A stretch of 64,000 bases of DNA from Nonomuraea guangzhouensis (GCF_019396345.1 NZ_JAHKRM010000014.1:1-64000); one strand, 5' to 3'. Counted from the first letter of the stretch, positions 1 through 7,869 are shown. Numbers and translations: made by a program. Notes: generated from the sequence alone by a model not told the origin.

Positions 1-12
1 ACACGGCGATCG

Positions 13-1305
13 GTGGCTACGTCCGCTGGCGCAACGCCCGTGCCCAACCAAAGACCAGCTTCGCCGCCACTTCACCTATCCGAAGCTGGACCAGTTACCC
101 GGCCAAGGTTGCGTGACGGGCCACTAGTTCGGATCGACTTCAAGTTCGACCAGATCGAAGACATCATCGACGGCCGTCTGCCCGACCGTGCGCTCAAGGA
201 CGAGAACTGGTGGAGGGGGCGACGGCGCCTGTGGGCCTCGACGGGTTTCCGGGTCACGCAGGTGCACCTCCCGCAGCGAGTCGTCAGGTTCAGGCAAGAG
301 GTCGACGCGCCCCGCCGCCGAGCGATCCTCGCATATGTCGCTGTCGGTGCCGGCACCCTGCTGCTGTGCGCGCTGATCTTGTGGCTGCTGCCCGGTACGC
401 TGGTGGACCCCGGCCTGAAGCTGACCGGTCAGTCGCTCGCCGAAGTGCGCAACGACGCCCGAACAACGCTCATCACCCTGCTGCTCGCGCTGGGCGCGGG
501 CGGCTCCCTGGCGTTCACCGCGCGCACCTACCTGTTGAGCAGGCAATCGCACATCACCGACCGCTTCACCCAGACGATCACTCAGCTGGGCAGCACGTCC
601 CTGGCGGTGCGGCTCGGTGCGCTACACGCCCTTGGCCGGATCACCACCGACTCCCCGCGCGACGCGAAAGCGATCATGTCGATCCTGTGCCAATTCGTCA
701 AAGACGAGAGCCGCCGCGCCTCTGCACTGTCCAGGCGAAGTGGGCTCCGCGGCCTCATCGACCCGGCCTCGGGGTTACGCGGTCCCGTGCTGCGCGCGGA
801 CATCGCAACCGCGTTCAATTTGGCCATAGAGTTGGCCGAAGACCTCGGCCCGCTGTCGCTGCAGCTCAATGCCAGCCGCCTGGACGGCATCAACTTCAGC
901 GGGGCGAGCTGTCCCGAGCCAGCCCTGGACGGCACCTCACTGCGGTACGCCTACCTCGAGGCCGCTCACTTTCCGCAAGCCTGGATAAGGTACGCCGACC
1001 TGCGGGATGCCTGGCTGTCCAGCGCCCGGCTTCGGGAGGCGTCTTTCGACGGCTCCCGTCTCGACCGCGCCGACCTGAGCTACGCCGATCTGGAAGGGGC
1101 GGACTTCAGCCGCGCTGACATGACCGGGACAATCCTGAAGAACGCCAATCTCAAAGGAGCCAACCTTCGCACCGCGCGAGGCCTGACACACCGACAACTC
1201 GCGCAGGCGGTTGTGGACGAACACACCCGGCTGCCTGCCACGCTCGCGCGTCACCCACCTCGATGGTTCACCGGACAGGCTCGCGTCCGTAGCCGGACAA
1301 GGTGA
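13..1305 (+). CDS. Membrane-associated pentapeptide-repeat protein with N-terminal DUF7662-like domain (5' end may lie outside window)
   Basis: This 430-residue reading frame starts at a GTG but is open to the left edge, so the true start may be upstream. Residues about 40-95 carry the pattern D-x-I-E-D-I-I-x-x-x-L-P followed by WW and a G-F-x-V strand ending in V-R-F-R-Q. I recall this from small actinobacterial proteins classed as DUF7662. Two hydrophobic segments follow (about 105-127 and 152-170), then a helical linker. The C-terminal part (about 280-400) has A(D/N)LxxA pentapeptide repeats such as RADLS, YADLE and GADFS, which form a right-handed quadrilateral beta-helix. The repeat region would lie in the cytosol if both segments span the membrane. 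The function of such fusions is unknown to me; the repeat identification is secure and the N-terminal domain call is tentative. Confidence 0.75.
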   Translation: MATSAGATPVPNQRPASPPLHLSEAGPVTRPRLRDGPLVRIDFKFDQIEDIIDGRLPDRALKDENWWRGRRRLWASTGFRVTQVHLPQRVVRFRQEVDAPRRRAILAYVAVGAGTLLLCALILWLLPGTLVDPGLKLTGQSLAEVRNDARTTLITLLLALGAGGSLAFTARTYLLSRQSHITDRFTQTITQLGSTSLAVRLGALHALGRITTDSPRDAKAIMSILCQFVKDESRRASALSRRSGLRGLIDPASGLRGPVLRADIATAFNLAIELAEDLGPLSLQLNASRLDGINFSGASCPEPALDGTSLRYAYLEAAHFPQAWIRYADLRDAWLSSARLREASFDGSRLDRADLSYADLEGADFSRADMTGTILKNANLKGANLRTARGLTHRQLAQAVVDEHTRLPATLARHPPRWFTGQARVRSRTR

Positions 1306-1640
1306 TGCCGCTCTTCTAGTACTCCAGCGATATTTCGCGATCATGGTTTGTATCTGCGGTGGTAGTGACAGCGTCGGGCCAGTGCCTTGATGCTGGCGGC
1401 GTCAGGCTGACCAGCGCAGGACATCGGTTGCTTCCACGGTGAAGCCCATGCCCTATATCAGCCTCTTACGGCGCTCCCGAGTGAATCCGGGAGATCATTC
1501 CGGAGCGGAGCCCCGCCGAAGGTGCGATCGAACACCACTCAAAGTTGGAGGGTTACAAAAGAGTGCCCGGCCACCAGCAAGGCGACCGGGCACTCTTTTG
1601 ATACGGCCGCCCCAACATGGAAACGGCCTAGTCAAAGCAC
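1306..1640. other. Gene-poor stretch with possible decayed coding fragment and a terminator
   Basis: No convincing intact gene lies here. On the minus strand, roughly 1444 down to 1350, one frame reads VEATDVLRW and the next frame continues QPDAASIKALARRCHYHRRYKP before a stop. A single extra T at the junction separates them. It looks like the end of a degraded coding sequence, perhaps from a mobile element, but I cannot identify it. The right end of the stretch is the terminator hairpin listed separately. Confidence 0.3.
1557..1599. terminator. Strong intrinsic terminator downstream of the DUF397 gene
   Basis: A perfect 14-bp stem (AAAAGAGTGCCCGG pairing with CCGGGCACTCTTTT) encloses a 15-base loop. 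The U-tract is present in either direction, so it can work bidirectionally. It lies 42 bp beyond the stop of the minus-strand DUF397 gene and probably ends the Scr1/DUF397 transcript. Confidence 0.85.
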
Positions 1641-1853
1641 TTATGGCAAGTCGAACTCTTTCTTGCTCACGCCATCGAGGAACGCTTCCCATTCGACGTG
1701 GGTGAACACCAACGCGGGGGCGTCAGGGTTCTTGCTGTCGCGGACGGCCACGATGCCAGGCAGGTTGCTGGCAACCTCCACACAGGCACCACCCTGGCCG
1801 TTGCTCTTGGACGACTTGCGCCAAATGGCGCGGGACAGGTCATCTTGCGGCAT
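1641..1853 (-). CDS. DUF397 domain protein, partner of the Scr1-type regulator
   Basis: The 70-residue protein has the DUF397 hallmarks: WRKSSKS near the N terminus, then an ACVEVA strand, VAVRDSKNP, and an F-T-x-x-E-W-x-x-F-L-x-G-V-x-x-x-E-F ending. DUF397 genes in actinomycetes nearly always follow an HTH/DUF5753 (Scr1-family) regulator gene. Here the upstream regulator lies 29 bp away on the same strand, and a strong terminator follows. The family is linked to developmental and metabolic control and has been discussed as a toxin-antitoxin-like partner; its biochemical role is unresolved. This gene looks intact although its regulator is frameshifted. Confidence 0.92.
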   Translation of the reverse strand: MPQDDLSRAIWRKSSKSNGQGGACVEVASNLPGIVAVRDSKNPDAPALVFTHVEWEAFLDGVSKKEFDLP

Positions 1854-1882
1854 CCCGCACCCCCTTCTCTGTGGTTGGTCTG

Positions 1883-2742
1883 CTACGCCTGAAGATCGCG
1901 TGCCACCTGCCGGATGAGTGTCGACGATTCATCAGCAGACAGCGCCGATTCCCGCAGGTGGTCAAACATGACCGTATACCGATCTACTTCGTGCTGTTTC
2001 TCCAAATAGAGGGTACCGGTGTGGTATTCGATGTACACAACGCGCGGGTCTGTGGGTTCGAAGCCCAGGACGTGGAACGCCCCGTCCATGGCGGGATGCG
2101 CGCCGACCGCGAAGGGCAGTACTTGTAGCGTCACGTTCCGCAGGTCCGCCACATCGAGCAACCGCTGAAGCTGAGCGCGCATCACCTCGGAGCCGCCAAC
2201 GACACGGCGAATCACTGCTTCGTTCATGACCATGGACACGTTCGGGGCACCCTCGCTCGTCAGAAGCTTCTGCCTCGTCAGTCGAACAGCGACTCGCTGC
2301 TCGATGTCCTCGCTGGACGCATGAAGCAGAGAGGCTCGATGCACCTCCCGGATGTAGTCCGCAGTCTGTAGCAGGCCCGGCACGAACTCGCCCTCGTAGA
2401 TCTGCAATGAGGATGCGGCCGATTCCAGGCCTACGTAGACCTCGAACCACTCAGGGACTGCTGGTCCGTAGGAGTGCCACCAGCCACGCTGACGAGCCTC
2501 GCGCGCCAGCGTGAGCAGGGCGTCTCGCTCGGCAGGGCCGACTTCATAGATGCCCAACAGTGCTCGGGCATCGCTGGGCTGGATCGCCCGACGAGCGGTC
2601 TCGAACCGACTGAGCTTGGTCGGGTGCCAGTCGAGCTGCTCGGCGACCTGTTCAATCCCTAGATTGCGATCTTCGCGTAGGCGACGCAGCTCGGCCGCGA
2701 GCTGCGTCGCCGCACGGTCGGACTACCTGTCGGGCGCGCCAT
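1883..2742 (-). pseudogene. Scr1-family HTH/DUF5753 regulator, frameshifted near the N terminus
   Basis: The expected start is ATG at 2742 with a GGAAGG Shine-Dalgarno seven bases upstream; it reads MARPTGSPTVRRR and then leaves frame. The rest of the protein continues in another frame: LAAELRRLRE, then the HTH core with V-A-E-Q-L-D-W-H-P-T-K-L-S-R-F-E, then the DUF5753 region with the typical A-x-x-L-Q-I-Y-E-x-x-F-V-P-G-L-L-Q-T motif. That frame has a stop at 2723-2725 and no ATG, GTG or TTG before a TTG at 2557, past the HTH. One missing G near 2704/2705 (GAGCTG-CGTCGC instead of GAGCTG-GCGTCGC) explains the break. Either the regulator is inactive or this is a sequencing indel. From 2557 onward only the DUF5753 part could be made. 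Confidence 0.85.
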
Positions 2743-2936
2743 TGGGATCACCTTCCCAGTTTTCCACTCTCAGGCAAGCAAGCAACAACGCTAGCAACTG
2801 CTATCTGGCACTTGCCAATTTGCACCTGCCGATAGACACTGGCCATCGTTGCACCATCGCATCCTCGCCATAGCCCGATCGGTGCGAACACGAACGACAG
2901 CTGTGCATTACAGACGCCGCCCAAAGGAGGTCCGGC

Positions 2937-3203
2937 ATGCGTAAATTCGACCACGAAGAGGAGCTATTCAGGCACTTAGTGCGACTGTCATGGGATCTGT
3001 CGCAATTCGGGCTGGCGCACGCGGTGGAGTGCCCGTCGAAGGTTGAGCCGTTCATCGCCGTACGCAGGGCGCGCGGTCATCTGTATGTGAGGGCGGCTTT
3101 GAGGGGTGAGCAGTGGATCTTCACGTGGGGTCACGGTCGGGGTCGGTGGGTGGATGCGTACGACGTGGATGCGGCTACGCGTGTTTGGGAGGTGGCGCGG
3201 TGA
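2937..3203 (+). CDS. Small conserved hypothetical protein, first gene of an RsbW-like operon
   Basis: The 88-residue protein has no membrane segment and no domain I can name. It has an acidic, amphipathic N terminus (MRKFDHEEELFRHLVRLSWDL) and a strand-rich, tryptophan-containing C terminus (WIFTWGHGRGRWVDAYD). The start ATG is preceded by AAAGGAGGTC, an excellent ribosome-binding site. Its TGA overlaps the GTG of the ATP-binding protein gene by four bases (GTGA), indicating translational coupling. Small proteins of this size often precede RsbW-like ATPase genes in actinomycetes, so a shared regulatory role is likely, but the function is unknown. Confidence 0.8.
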   Translation: MRKFDHEEELFRHLVRLSWDLSQFGLAHAVECPSKVEPFIAVRRARGHLYVRAALRGEQWIFTWGHGRGRWVDAYDVDAATRVWEVAR

Positions 3204-3673
3204 GCGAGCGGTTTCTTGGTGAAGTCGTGTTGCCGGGGGCGACGCAGTCGGTGGCGGTGGCTCGTCACTGCATTGCGGAGATGCTGGCGACGGCAGGGCA
3301 CCAGGACGCGGAGAGTGCGCGGCTGATCGTCAGCGAGTTGATCACCAACGCCCTCATCCACACCGCTTCGGGGCTGCATGGCGGGGTGGTGACGGTGGAG
3401 GTCGTCGCCATTGATGCCGAGGTCGTTCGCGTTGAGGTGACCGATGACGGGGCGGACACGGTTCCACGAGCACGCGAGTCCGGCGGTGACGACTGTCACG
3501 GGCGGGGTCTGTGGCTGGTCGAGCAGATCGCGCTCAAGTGGGGCGTGCGCCTGTTGGGCGCGGGACAGCGCGCGGTCTGGGCGGAAGTGTTCACGGGTGT
3601 CGCCGTGCCCGGCCGCGCCGGGGAAGGCGTGGTGGCCGGAGCCGCGCGCGGAGGGTGGGAGGTGAAAGGGTGA
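3200..3673 (+). CDS. ATP-binding protein of the RsbW/SpoIIAB-like anti-sigma kinase family
   Basis: The 157-residue protein starts at the GTG overlapping the previous stop. It has the GHKL ATPase motifs: the N box in SARLIVSELITNALIHT, the G1 box in VEVTDDGAD, and a G2-type GRGLWLVEQIA segment, ending with a strand containing W. This layout (HATPase_c_2) is that of stand-alone serine kinase/anti-sigma or anti-anti-sigma switch proteins, widespread in actinomycetes and commonly near Scr1/DUF397 pairs, as here. The partner sigma factor or antagonist is not evident nearby. A four-base GTGA overlap at its end couples it to the next small gene. Confidence 0.9.
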   Translation: MSERFLGEVVLPGATQSVAVARHCIAEMLATAGHQDAESARLIVSELITNALIHTASGLHGGVVTVEVVAIDAEVVRVEVTDDGADTVPRARESGGDDCHGRGLWLVEQIALKWGVRLLGAGQRAVWAEVFTGVAVPGRAGEGVVAGAARGGWEVKG

Positions 3674-3909
3674 GCTGGGTGCTCGGGCACTGGCGGTTTC
3701 CGCCTCATTGCACGGCACCGCACGTGTCAGCCGTGCGGCCGCACTATGACCAGCTGACGTGGCACCCTCCACGCCGGGGTGAGGCGGGTGGTCGGGTCGT
3801 GAAGTGGACCTGCGACTGCACGGAGGTCTTTTACGAACTGATCGCGCTCGGCGGGTTGCGGTTCATTCGCCGGACGGCTCTCCGGGCCGGGAAGACCGTC
3901 ATTTGTTAG
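3670..3909 (+). CDS. Small Cys-containing hypothetical protein, third gene of the coupled operon
   Basis: The 79-residue protein starts at a GTG that overlaps the stop of the RsbW-like gene (GTGA). It contains a cysteine in FPPHCTAPH, a C-D-C pair after WT, and a terminal cysteine, so metal binding is possible but not shown. The middle is rich in P, H and R; the C terminus is a short amphipathic helix with F-I-R-R-T. I do not recognise the family. Third-codon-position GC and the coupling support that it is translated. Confidence 0.65.
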   Translation: MSWVLGHWRFPPHCTAPHVSAVRPHYDQLTWHPPRRGEAGGRVVKWTCDCTEVFYELIALGGLRFIRRTALRAGKTVIC

Positions 3910-3985
3910 GAGCTGTATGCCGAGCCGGCTTCACCGCTGAAAGCAACAGAATAAGGGCGGAGCTCGGAACGAGGATGGTTTGCAT

Positions 3986-4546
3986 CTAGCAGCTGCGGTT
4001 GGCAGGAACTTCAAAGATGAGTCCGAGACCGTCCTCTTCGTCCCAGTCTTCTCCGACCTTGACGAAGCCGAAGCCGGCGATCGTGGCCAGGGACGCCACA
4101 TTGTCGGGACTGATCGTCGCCCGTACGGTCTTGACCGCCGGTTCGGCCGCGGCCCGACGCAGCAACTCGATCAAGATGGCTCGGCCGTACCCCTGGCGAC
4201 GGAAGTCAGGAGCGACCGCGTAGCCGATCTCTACCATGCCCGCCTCATCGGGCGGTCCGTGAAAGCCGGCATGACCGATGACGACCCCTTCGGTGCCGGT
4301 TACCGCTTGCCGCGCTATCCACGGTGCGTGGCGGGGGTCGGCGGCCATCTGGTCGATCCGAATCCGCCACAGCCACCGTGCTCTGTCTGTCACGAAGTAC
4401 TCAGTCAGAGCGACCCCAGCCGTGTTGCTGGCTGTGGGCAGATCCCCATCGAGCAGAGCGGACATCGCGGTGCTCGACAACTCGAAAAAGCGCACATGCT
4501 TCGGACTGGTGGGGAACGACGTCTGGCGATCGGCTTCATCTGTCAC
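3986..4546 (-). CDS. GNAT-family N-acetyltransferase (RimJ/RimL-like)
   Basis: The 186-residue protein has the GNAT fold signatures. An EIGYAVAPDFRRQGYGRAI stretch is motif A, with the R/Q-x-x-G-x-G/A acetyl-CoA pyrophosphate loop, and a C-terminal S-P-D-N-V-A-S-L-A-T-I-A-G-F-G-F matches motif B. It should transfer an acetyl group from acetyl-CoA to an amine on a small molecule or protein N terminus; the substrate cannot be read from sequence. The start is GTG at 4546. It stands alone between the plus-strand RsbW operon and a possible small divergent ORF. Confidence 0.9.
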   Translation of the reverse strand: MTDEADRQTSFPTSPKHVRFFELSSTAMSALLDGDLPTASNTAGVALTEYFVTDRARWLWRIRIDQMAADPRHAPWIARQAVTGTEGVVIGHAGFHGPPDEAGMVEIGYAVAPDFRRQGYGRAILIELLRRAAAEPAVKTVRATISPDNVASLATIAGFGFVKVGEDWDEEDGLGLIFEVPANRSC

Positions 4547-4547
4547 C

Positions 4548-4772
4548 GTGCAGAGGGTCGCAGAGTGCCTGACAGACGTCCAACGAATTTCGGCGTGGTT
4601 GATCGACGCCGCGGCGGCCCTCGCTGAGGTCGGTCAGCGGCGGCAGAGCGATGCTTCAGACTCCGCGCGCTGCGATCAGGGCCGCTGGCTGAGGGGCTTG
4701 GCTGCGACTGCCCGTGCTGAGTGCGCCCGCCTTGATAAGGGCCTGCGGCTGGTCGAGGACGAGCGCCGTTGA
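4548..4772 (+). CDS. Possible small helical protein (74 residues)
   Basis: From a GTG at 4548 the frame reads a continuous amphipathic protein (VAECLTDVQRISAWL, then AAAALAEVGQRRQ and ARAECARLDKGLRLVEDERR) with natural composition, unlike the usual arginine- and proline-rich shadow frames. It would be all-helical, possibly coiled-coil. It is divergent from the GNAT gene with the two start codons almost touching, which leaves no room for separate promoters. There is no clear Shine-Dalgarno. Treat it as a candidate only. Confidence 0.35.
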   Translation: MQRVAECLTDVQRISAWLIDAAAALAEVGQRRQSDASDSARCDQGRWLRGLAATARAECARLDKGLRLVEDERR

Positions 4773-4864
4773 AGATCCCGCGCCGTCACCTGGACAGCGC
4801 CTGACATGTCGTCCGCTGTTCGACAGATACTGTACGCCGCCAGTTCTCGTGCGACCCTACGTGC

Positions 4865-5188
4865 ATGTTCGGTCACAAACGCCAGGGCTTCTACTTCCGG
4901 CCGAGCCGACGGCACTGGTTCTGGCACCGGCCCATCCACGCGTTCGCCGATGACCCGACGGCGGAACGGGACGAGCAGGTGTGGCGGGTCGCCTGGTGGC
5001 ACGGTGGCTGGGGCGTCTGGTCGGCCGACGCTGATCCGATGGCAGCCGAGCCCATCTACACAACAGAGAACATCCCGCAGGCCGACTCGGACGCGGCCTG
5101 CTGCTGGGCGGCAGGCGTGGTGCCCGCGCACCCGCGCCTGCACATCTCGTGCTCGCACCGGGGCGACCCAGCAGCGCCGTTCATGTGA
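4865..5188 (+). CDS. Small aromatic-rich hypothetical protein
   Basis: The 107-residue protein starts at ATG (MFGHKRQGFYF) and is unusually rich in Trp, His and Phe (RRHWFWHRPIHAF, WRVAWWHGGWGVWS). Codon third positions are mostly G or C, as in real genes of this window. It has no signal peptide or membrane helix. Two adjacent cysteines (AACCWAAG) and an HISCSH near the end could coordinate a metal, but nothing proves it. I do not recognise the family. Confidence 0.55.
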   Translation: MFGHKRQGFYFRPSRRHWFWHRPIHAFADDPTAERDEQVWRVAWWHGGWGVWSADADPMAAEPIYTTENIPQADSDAACCWAAGVVPAHPRLHISCSHRGDPAAPFM

Positions 5189-5261
5189 GCGGCTCGGAGT
5201 TCGCAGTCCACACTGGGCAGGCCGGTCCTTCGGGCCGGCCAAGGCGCGCTTCGAGAGTTGA

Positions 5262-6197
5262 TCAGCCGACGACCACATCCAGGAAGATCGGCCTCTTGGT
5301 GGACAGCAGTTGGGTCCCGGTCCCGTCGGTCATCTTCCAGTAGATCTTGCATCTGCCGGGGGAGTCCGACGCACGGACGCGTACCGCGATGTCGACGGGC
5401 TCGCCCGGCTGGACCACGCGGATCTCGACCCGTTTGGGGGCTTGGCACGGGGTGTCGTTCAGCCGGGTGAGATAGCGTCCCCGCCACGGGATGGTGCCGG
5501 TGTTCCTGATCCGCCAGATCTTCGTGAACTCCGTCCCCGACTTCACCACCGTGCCGTCCGGGTGGGTGACGTCCTGCTCGAAGGCGGAATCGTCGTAGGG
5601 GGTGGCGGCCCGAGTCGGGGTGGCCTGCGCGGTGGGCTCGTTCTTTCCGGAGAGCGGGGCGAGCCAGGTGAAGAGGGCGGCTCCGGCGGCGACGGTCACG
5701 ACCGCCGCGATCATGACCGGTCTCCTGGCAAGGGCTCGGCGTTCGGGGTGCTGAGCCATACGGACCCCCGCCTCGGCGAGAGAGAGGTCCGTATAGCCCT
5801 CGGCGGTCTCGCTAAGTACGGCGGCGCTCGCGGCCCGCTCCCAGTGGGCTCGCCACTCGCGCCTGGCCACCTCGGCGTCCTGCCCAAGCCGGTCGACGGC
5901 GAGGACCCGGACGAACTCCCACGTCGTCTCCCAGGTCGGCAGCACCAGCCCCCGGGCGGCGGCCGCCAGTGAGGACTTCGAGGCCGCCGCGCCCATACGG
6001 GTCGCCATCTCCGCGAAGGACGGGTCGCCCGCCTCCGCCTTGAGCTCCCACAGCCGATACGCGAGGGCCGCCACCGGGCCCGCGGCCGGTTCCGGCCGGA
6101 CCGGCTTTCGGCCGGGGCGCGACCCCCTGTCCGTCCGCTGCGGGCCAGGCTCGTCCCCCTGCGAGGCTGATGGCCCCGGTAATTCCGGCATCTTCAC
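5262..6197 (-). CDS. HTH-membrane protein with C-terminal NBR1-type Ig-like domain
   Basis: The 311-residue protein begins with a low-complexity P/G/R region. A helical segment follows (A-L-A-Y-R-L-W-E-L-K to about residue 110) that resembles the degenerate HTH found at the start of many actinobacterial signalling proteins. One membrane helix lies at about 160-180 (VMIAAVVTVAAGAALFTWLA). The exported C terminus (about 205-311) has F-T-K-I-W-R-I-R-N-T-G-T-I-P-W, the signature of the NBR1-like Ig domain, also known from bacterial cell-surface proteins. The domain is probably a carbohydrate- or protein-binding sensor outside the cell. It is not part of an evident operon. Confidence 0.8.
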   Translation of the reverse strand: MKMPELPGPSASQGDEPGPQRTDRGSRPGRKPVRPEPAAGPVAALAYRLWELKAEAGDPSFAEMATRMGAAASKSSLAAAARGLVLPTWETTWEFVRVLAVDRLGQDAEVARREWRAHWERAASAAVLSETAEGYTDLSLAEAGVRMAQHPERRALARRPVMIAAVVTVAAGAALFTWLAPLSGKNEPTAQATPTRAATPYDDSAFEQDVTHPDGTVVKSGTEFTKIWRIRNTGTIPWRGRYLTRLNDTPCQAPKRVEIRVVQPGEPVDIAVRVRASDSPGRCKIYWKMTDGTGTQLLSTKRPIFLDVVVG

Positions 6198-6327
6198 CTG
6201 CCCTGTCCGGCACCGTCATCCGGCCATGCCGACGAGTCCGGCATGACCTGTGCCACCTGAGAGCAAATGAGATTACCTGGATTGTCCGAATAAGTCCGGA
6301 AATCTGAGGTTTACTCGGGCGCCTTGG

Positions 6328-6843
6328 TCATTCGCCCGCGCAGGCCCGGAAGCCGTACTCCGCCGCGAAGGAGCGCAGCGCCTTCTCGTTCTCGTCCGAT
6401 GCCAAGGACCGCTCCACCGCCTTCTTCGCCTCGCCCTCCCTGCCCGCGCGCAGCGCCGCCTCCGCGCTTCCGCTGAGTTCGCGCAGGCTCGCGGTCAGCG
6501 CCCTGGCGGGTACGAAGAACCTCTCCCGCACCCGCGCGACGTCACCACTGGGCGGCGCGATCGCTTCTATCGCGGCGATGGTGCCGGTCATCGACTCCGA
6601 CGCGCGGTGCAGTTCGTCCACCTCCTCGCGCAGGTTCGCGGGTGGCTCCTCGCGGAGATCCGACTGCCGGGACGCTTCTTCGCACACCGCGTCCACGGCG
6701 GCGATGTACTGCCTCTTGACGTCCTCGTACGGCTGCCCCTCCGCCGCCGAGACCGTCGCCCACAGCACCAAAGCCAGGGCGGGCACGACCCCGCCGACGA
6801 TCACGCACCGCACCGGGACGTGCCTTCTCTCACGCGATCCCAT
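6328..6843 (-). CDS. Exported or membrane-anchored helical protein of unknown function
   Basis: The 171-residue protein has an N-terminal hydrophobic helix (CVIVGGVVPALALVLWATVSAAEG) that acts as signal or anchor. A long Glu/Arg-rich helical domain follows (AAVDAVCEEASRQSD to the end) that finishes YGFRACAGE. The pair of cysteines, one after the first helix and one near the C terminus, could form a disulfide outside the cell. The start ATG has an AAGGAGTGAG site upstream; just before it the 12-base unit TTTCTTCCGAAG is repeated in tandem. No enzyme motif is visible. Confidence 0.7.
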   Translation of the reverse strand: MGSRERRHVPVRCVIVGGVVPALALVLWATVSAAEGQPYEDVKRQYIAAVDAVCEEASRQSDLREEPPANLREEVDELHRASESMTGTIAAIEAIAPPSGDVARVRERFFVPARALTASLRELSGSAEAALRAGREGEAKKAVERSLASDENEKALRSFAAEYGFRACAGE

Positions 6844-6882
6844 CCGCCGCTCACTCCTTCGGAAGAAAACTTCGGAAGAAAC

Positions 6883-6912
6883 GCCCTTGGCGCTCTCGCG
6901 AGCGCCAAGGGC
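6883..6912. terminator. Intrinsic terminator hairpin
   Basis: A perfect 12-bp stem, GCCCTTGGCGCT pairing with AGCGCCAAGGGC, has a six-base CTCGCG loop. It lies 40 bp beyond the stop of the minus-strand secreted protein gene at 6952-7479 and separates it from the next minus-strand gene. There is little U-tract, as is common in high-GC actinomycetes. Confidence 0.75.
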
Positions 6913-6951
6913 CGAAGTCCGGCCGAGCTACGTCCCCGTCCCAGCTCGGGA

Positions 6952-7479
6952 TCAACACTTGATCCGGCGCTCCTGCGACCGCTTGTACAGGGTGGCCACT
7001 TCGCTGCCACGCAGGAGGGAGTACAGATGCACCTTCGTCTGGTTGCGGTAGAGCTGGCTACCGCCGGAGCACTTCCACGAAGGGGTCGTCGTCACGGTGA
7101 ACGCCGCCCTTCCCTTCTTCACCTCCGAGGTGGCCTTCGTCCGCCAGAAACCGAGCCCGCGATACTGCTGGAGGGTCGTCTTGACCACGGCCCGGCGGCC
7201 CCACTCGCCCTTCTCGCAGTGGACCTGCCTGCTGGTGGTGATGCGATCGCCGCTCTTGTACGGGGTGATTATCCGCTGCCAGCCTTTGCAGCGGTCGTGG
7301 TAGCTGATCCCCAGGTAGGCCTTCGCCGACCAGCCCGGGGCCGCCAGGACGGCTGAGTCGTCCGAGACGGCCGTGACGCCCAGCCCTGCCTGCGCCGACG
7401 CGGACGACCCTCCCATAAGGGCGGTCGCCGTCAGCCCGACGACGAGAGCCGCGCCTGTAATCCCTTTTCGTCCGATCAT
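6952..7479 (-). CDS. Small secreted protein of unknown function
   Basis: The 175-residue protein starts at the ATG at 7479, which has an AAAGGAGA site five bases upstream; an earlier in-frame TTG would overlap that site. A Sec signal peptide (MIGRKGITGAALVVGLTATALMGG, cleavage near SASA-QA) precedes a basic, strand-rich domain with paired cysteines (DRCKGWQR, VHCEKGEW, SWKCSGG, and a terminal RIKC). These suggest two disulfides. It resembles other small extracellular actinomycete proteins, but I cannot assign a role. A terminator follows. Confidence 0.78.
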   Translation of the reverse strand: MIGRKGITGAALVVGLTATALMGGSSASAQAGLGVTAVSDDSAVLAAPGWSAKAYLGISYHDRCKGWQRIITPYKSGDRITTSRQVHCEKGEWGRRAVVKTTLQQYRGLGFWRTKATSEVKKGRAAFTVTTTPSWKCSGGSQLYRNQTKVHLYSLLRGSEVATLYKRSQERRIKC

Positions 7480-7869
7480 CGGATCTCCTTTCAAAGAAAT
7501 CCTCTGTACTTTCCGACTCGGGAGTCCCCGATCGACCGCGCACAGCCATTCAGTGGAATATCCGTGCGCCTGTCGATGCCGCCGATGCCGAACACCGGCG
7601 CTTGGGAACGGCGCTACTCTGACCGCCGATGCCCGACAATGGCAAGCGATCTGCCCCGTCCGATCATCCAGACGTTGTCCAGAGATATTAGGACAATCAA
7701 ATTAGCAGGTCAGGAATCTGCGACAGGGCTTCAACGGGTCGGCGGAATCTTTCCCGGCCTCGCCCGCCGAGCCCCCTTGGGCGTCGCAGCAATTGTGGCA
7801 TTCCAATGATTTGAGGTCGACGTAGCACTCGGGAAAAGCGGCCCTCGCGCGCTCGAATTGGTGAACGGC
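7480..7869. other. 390-bp intergenic region with inverted repeat
   Basis: I see no gene here; the short frames present have shadow-like composition. It contains the promoter region of the secreted-protein gene. A locally AT-richer patch around 7670-7715 holds an inverted repeat TTGTCC-N10-GGACAA (7675-7680 and 7691-7696) that could be a regulator site. Confidence 0.4.
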
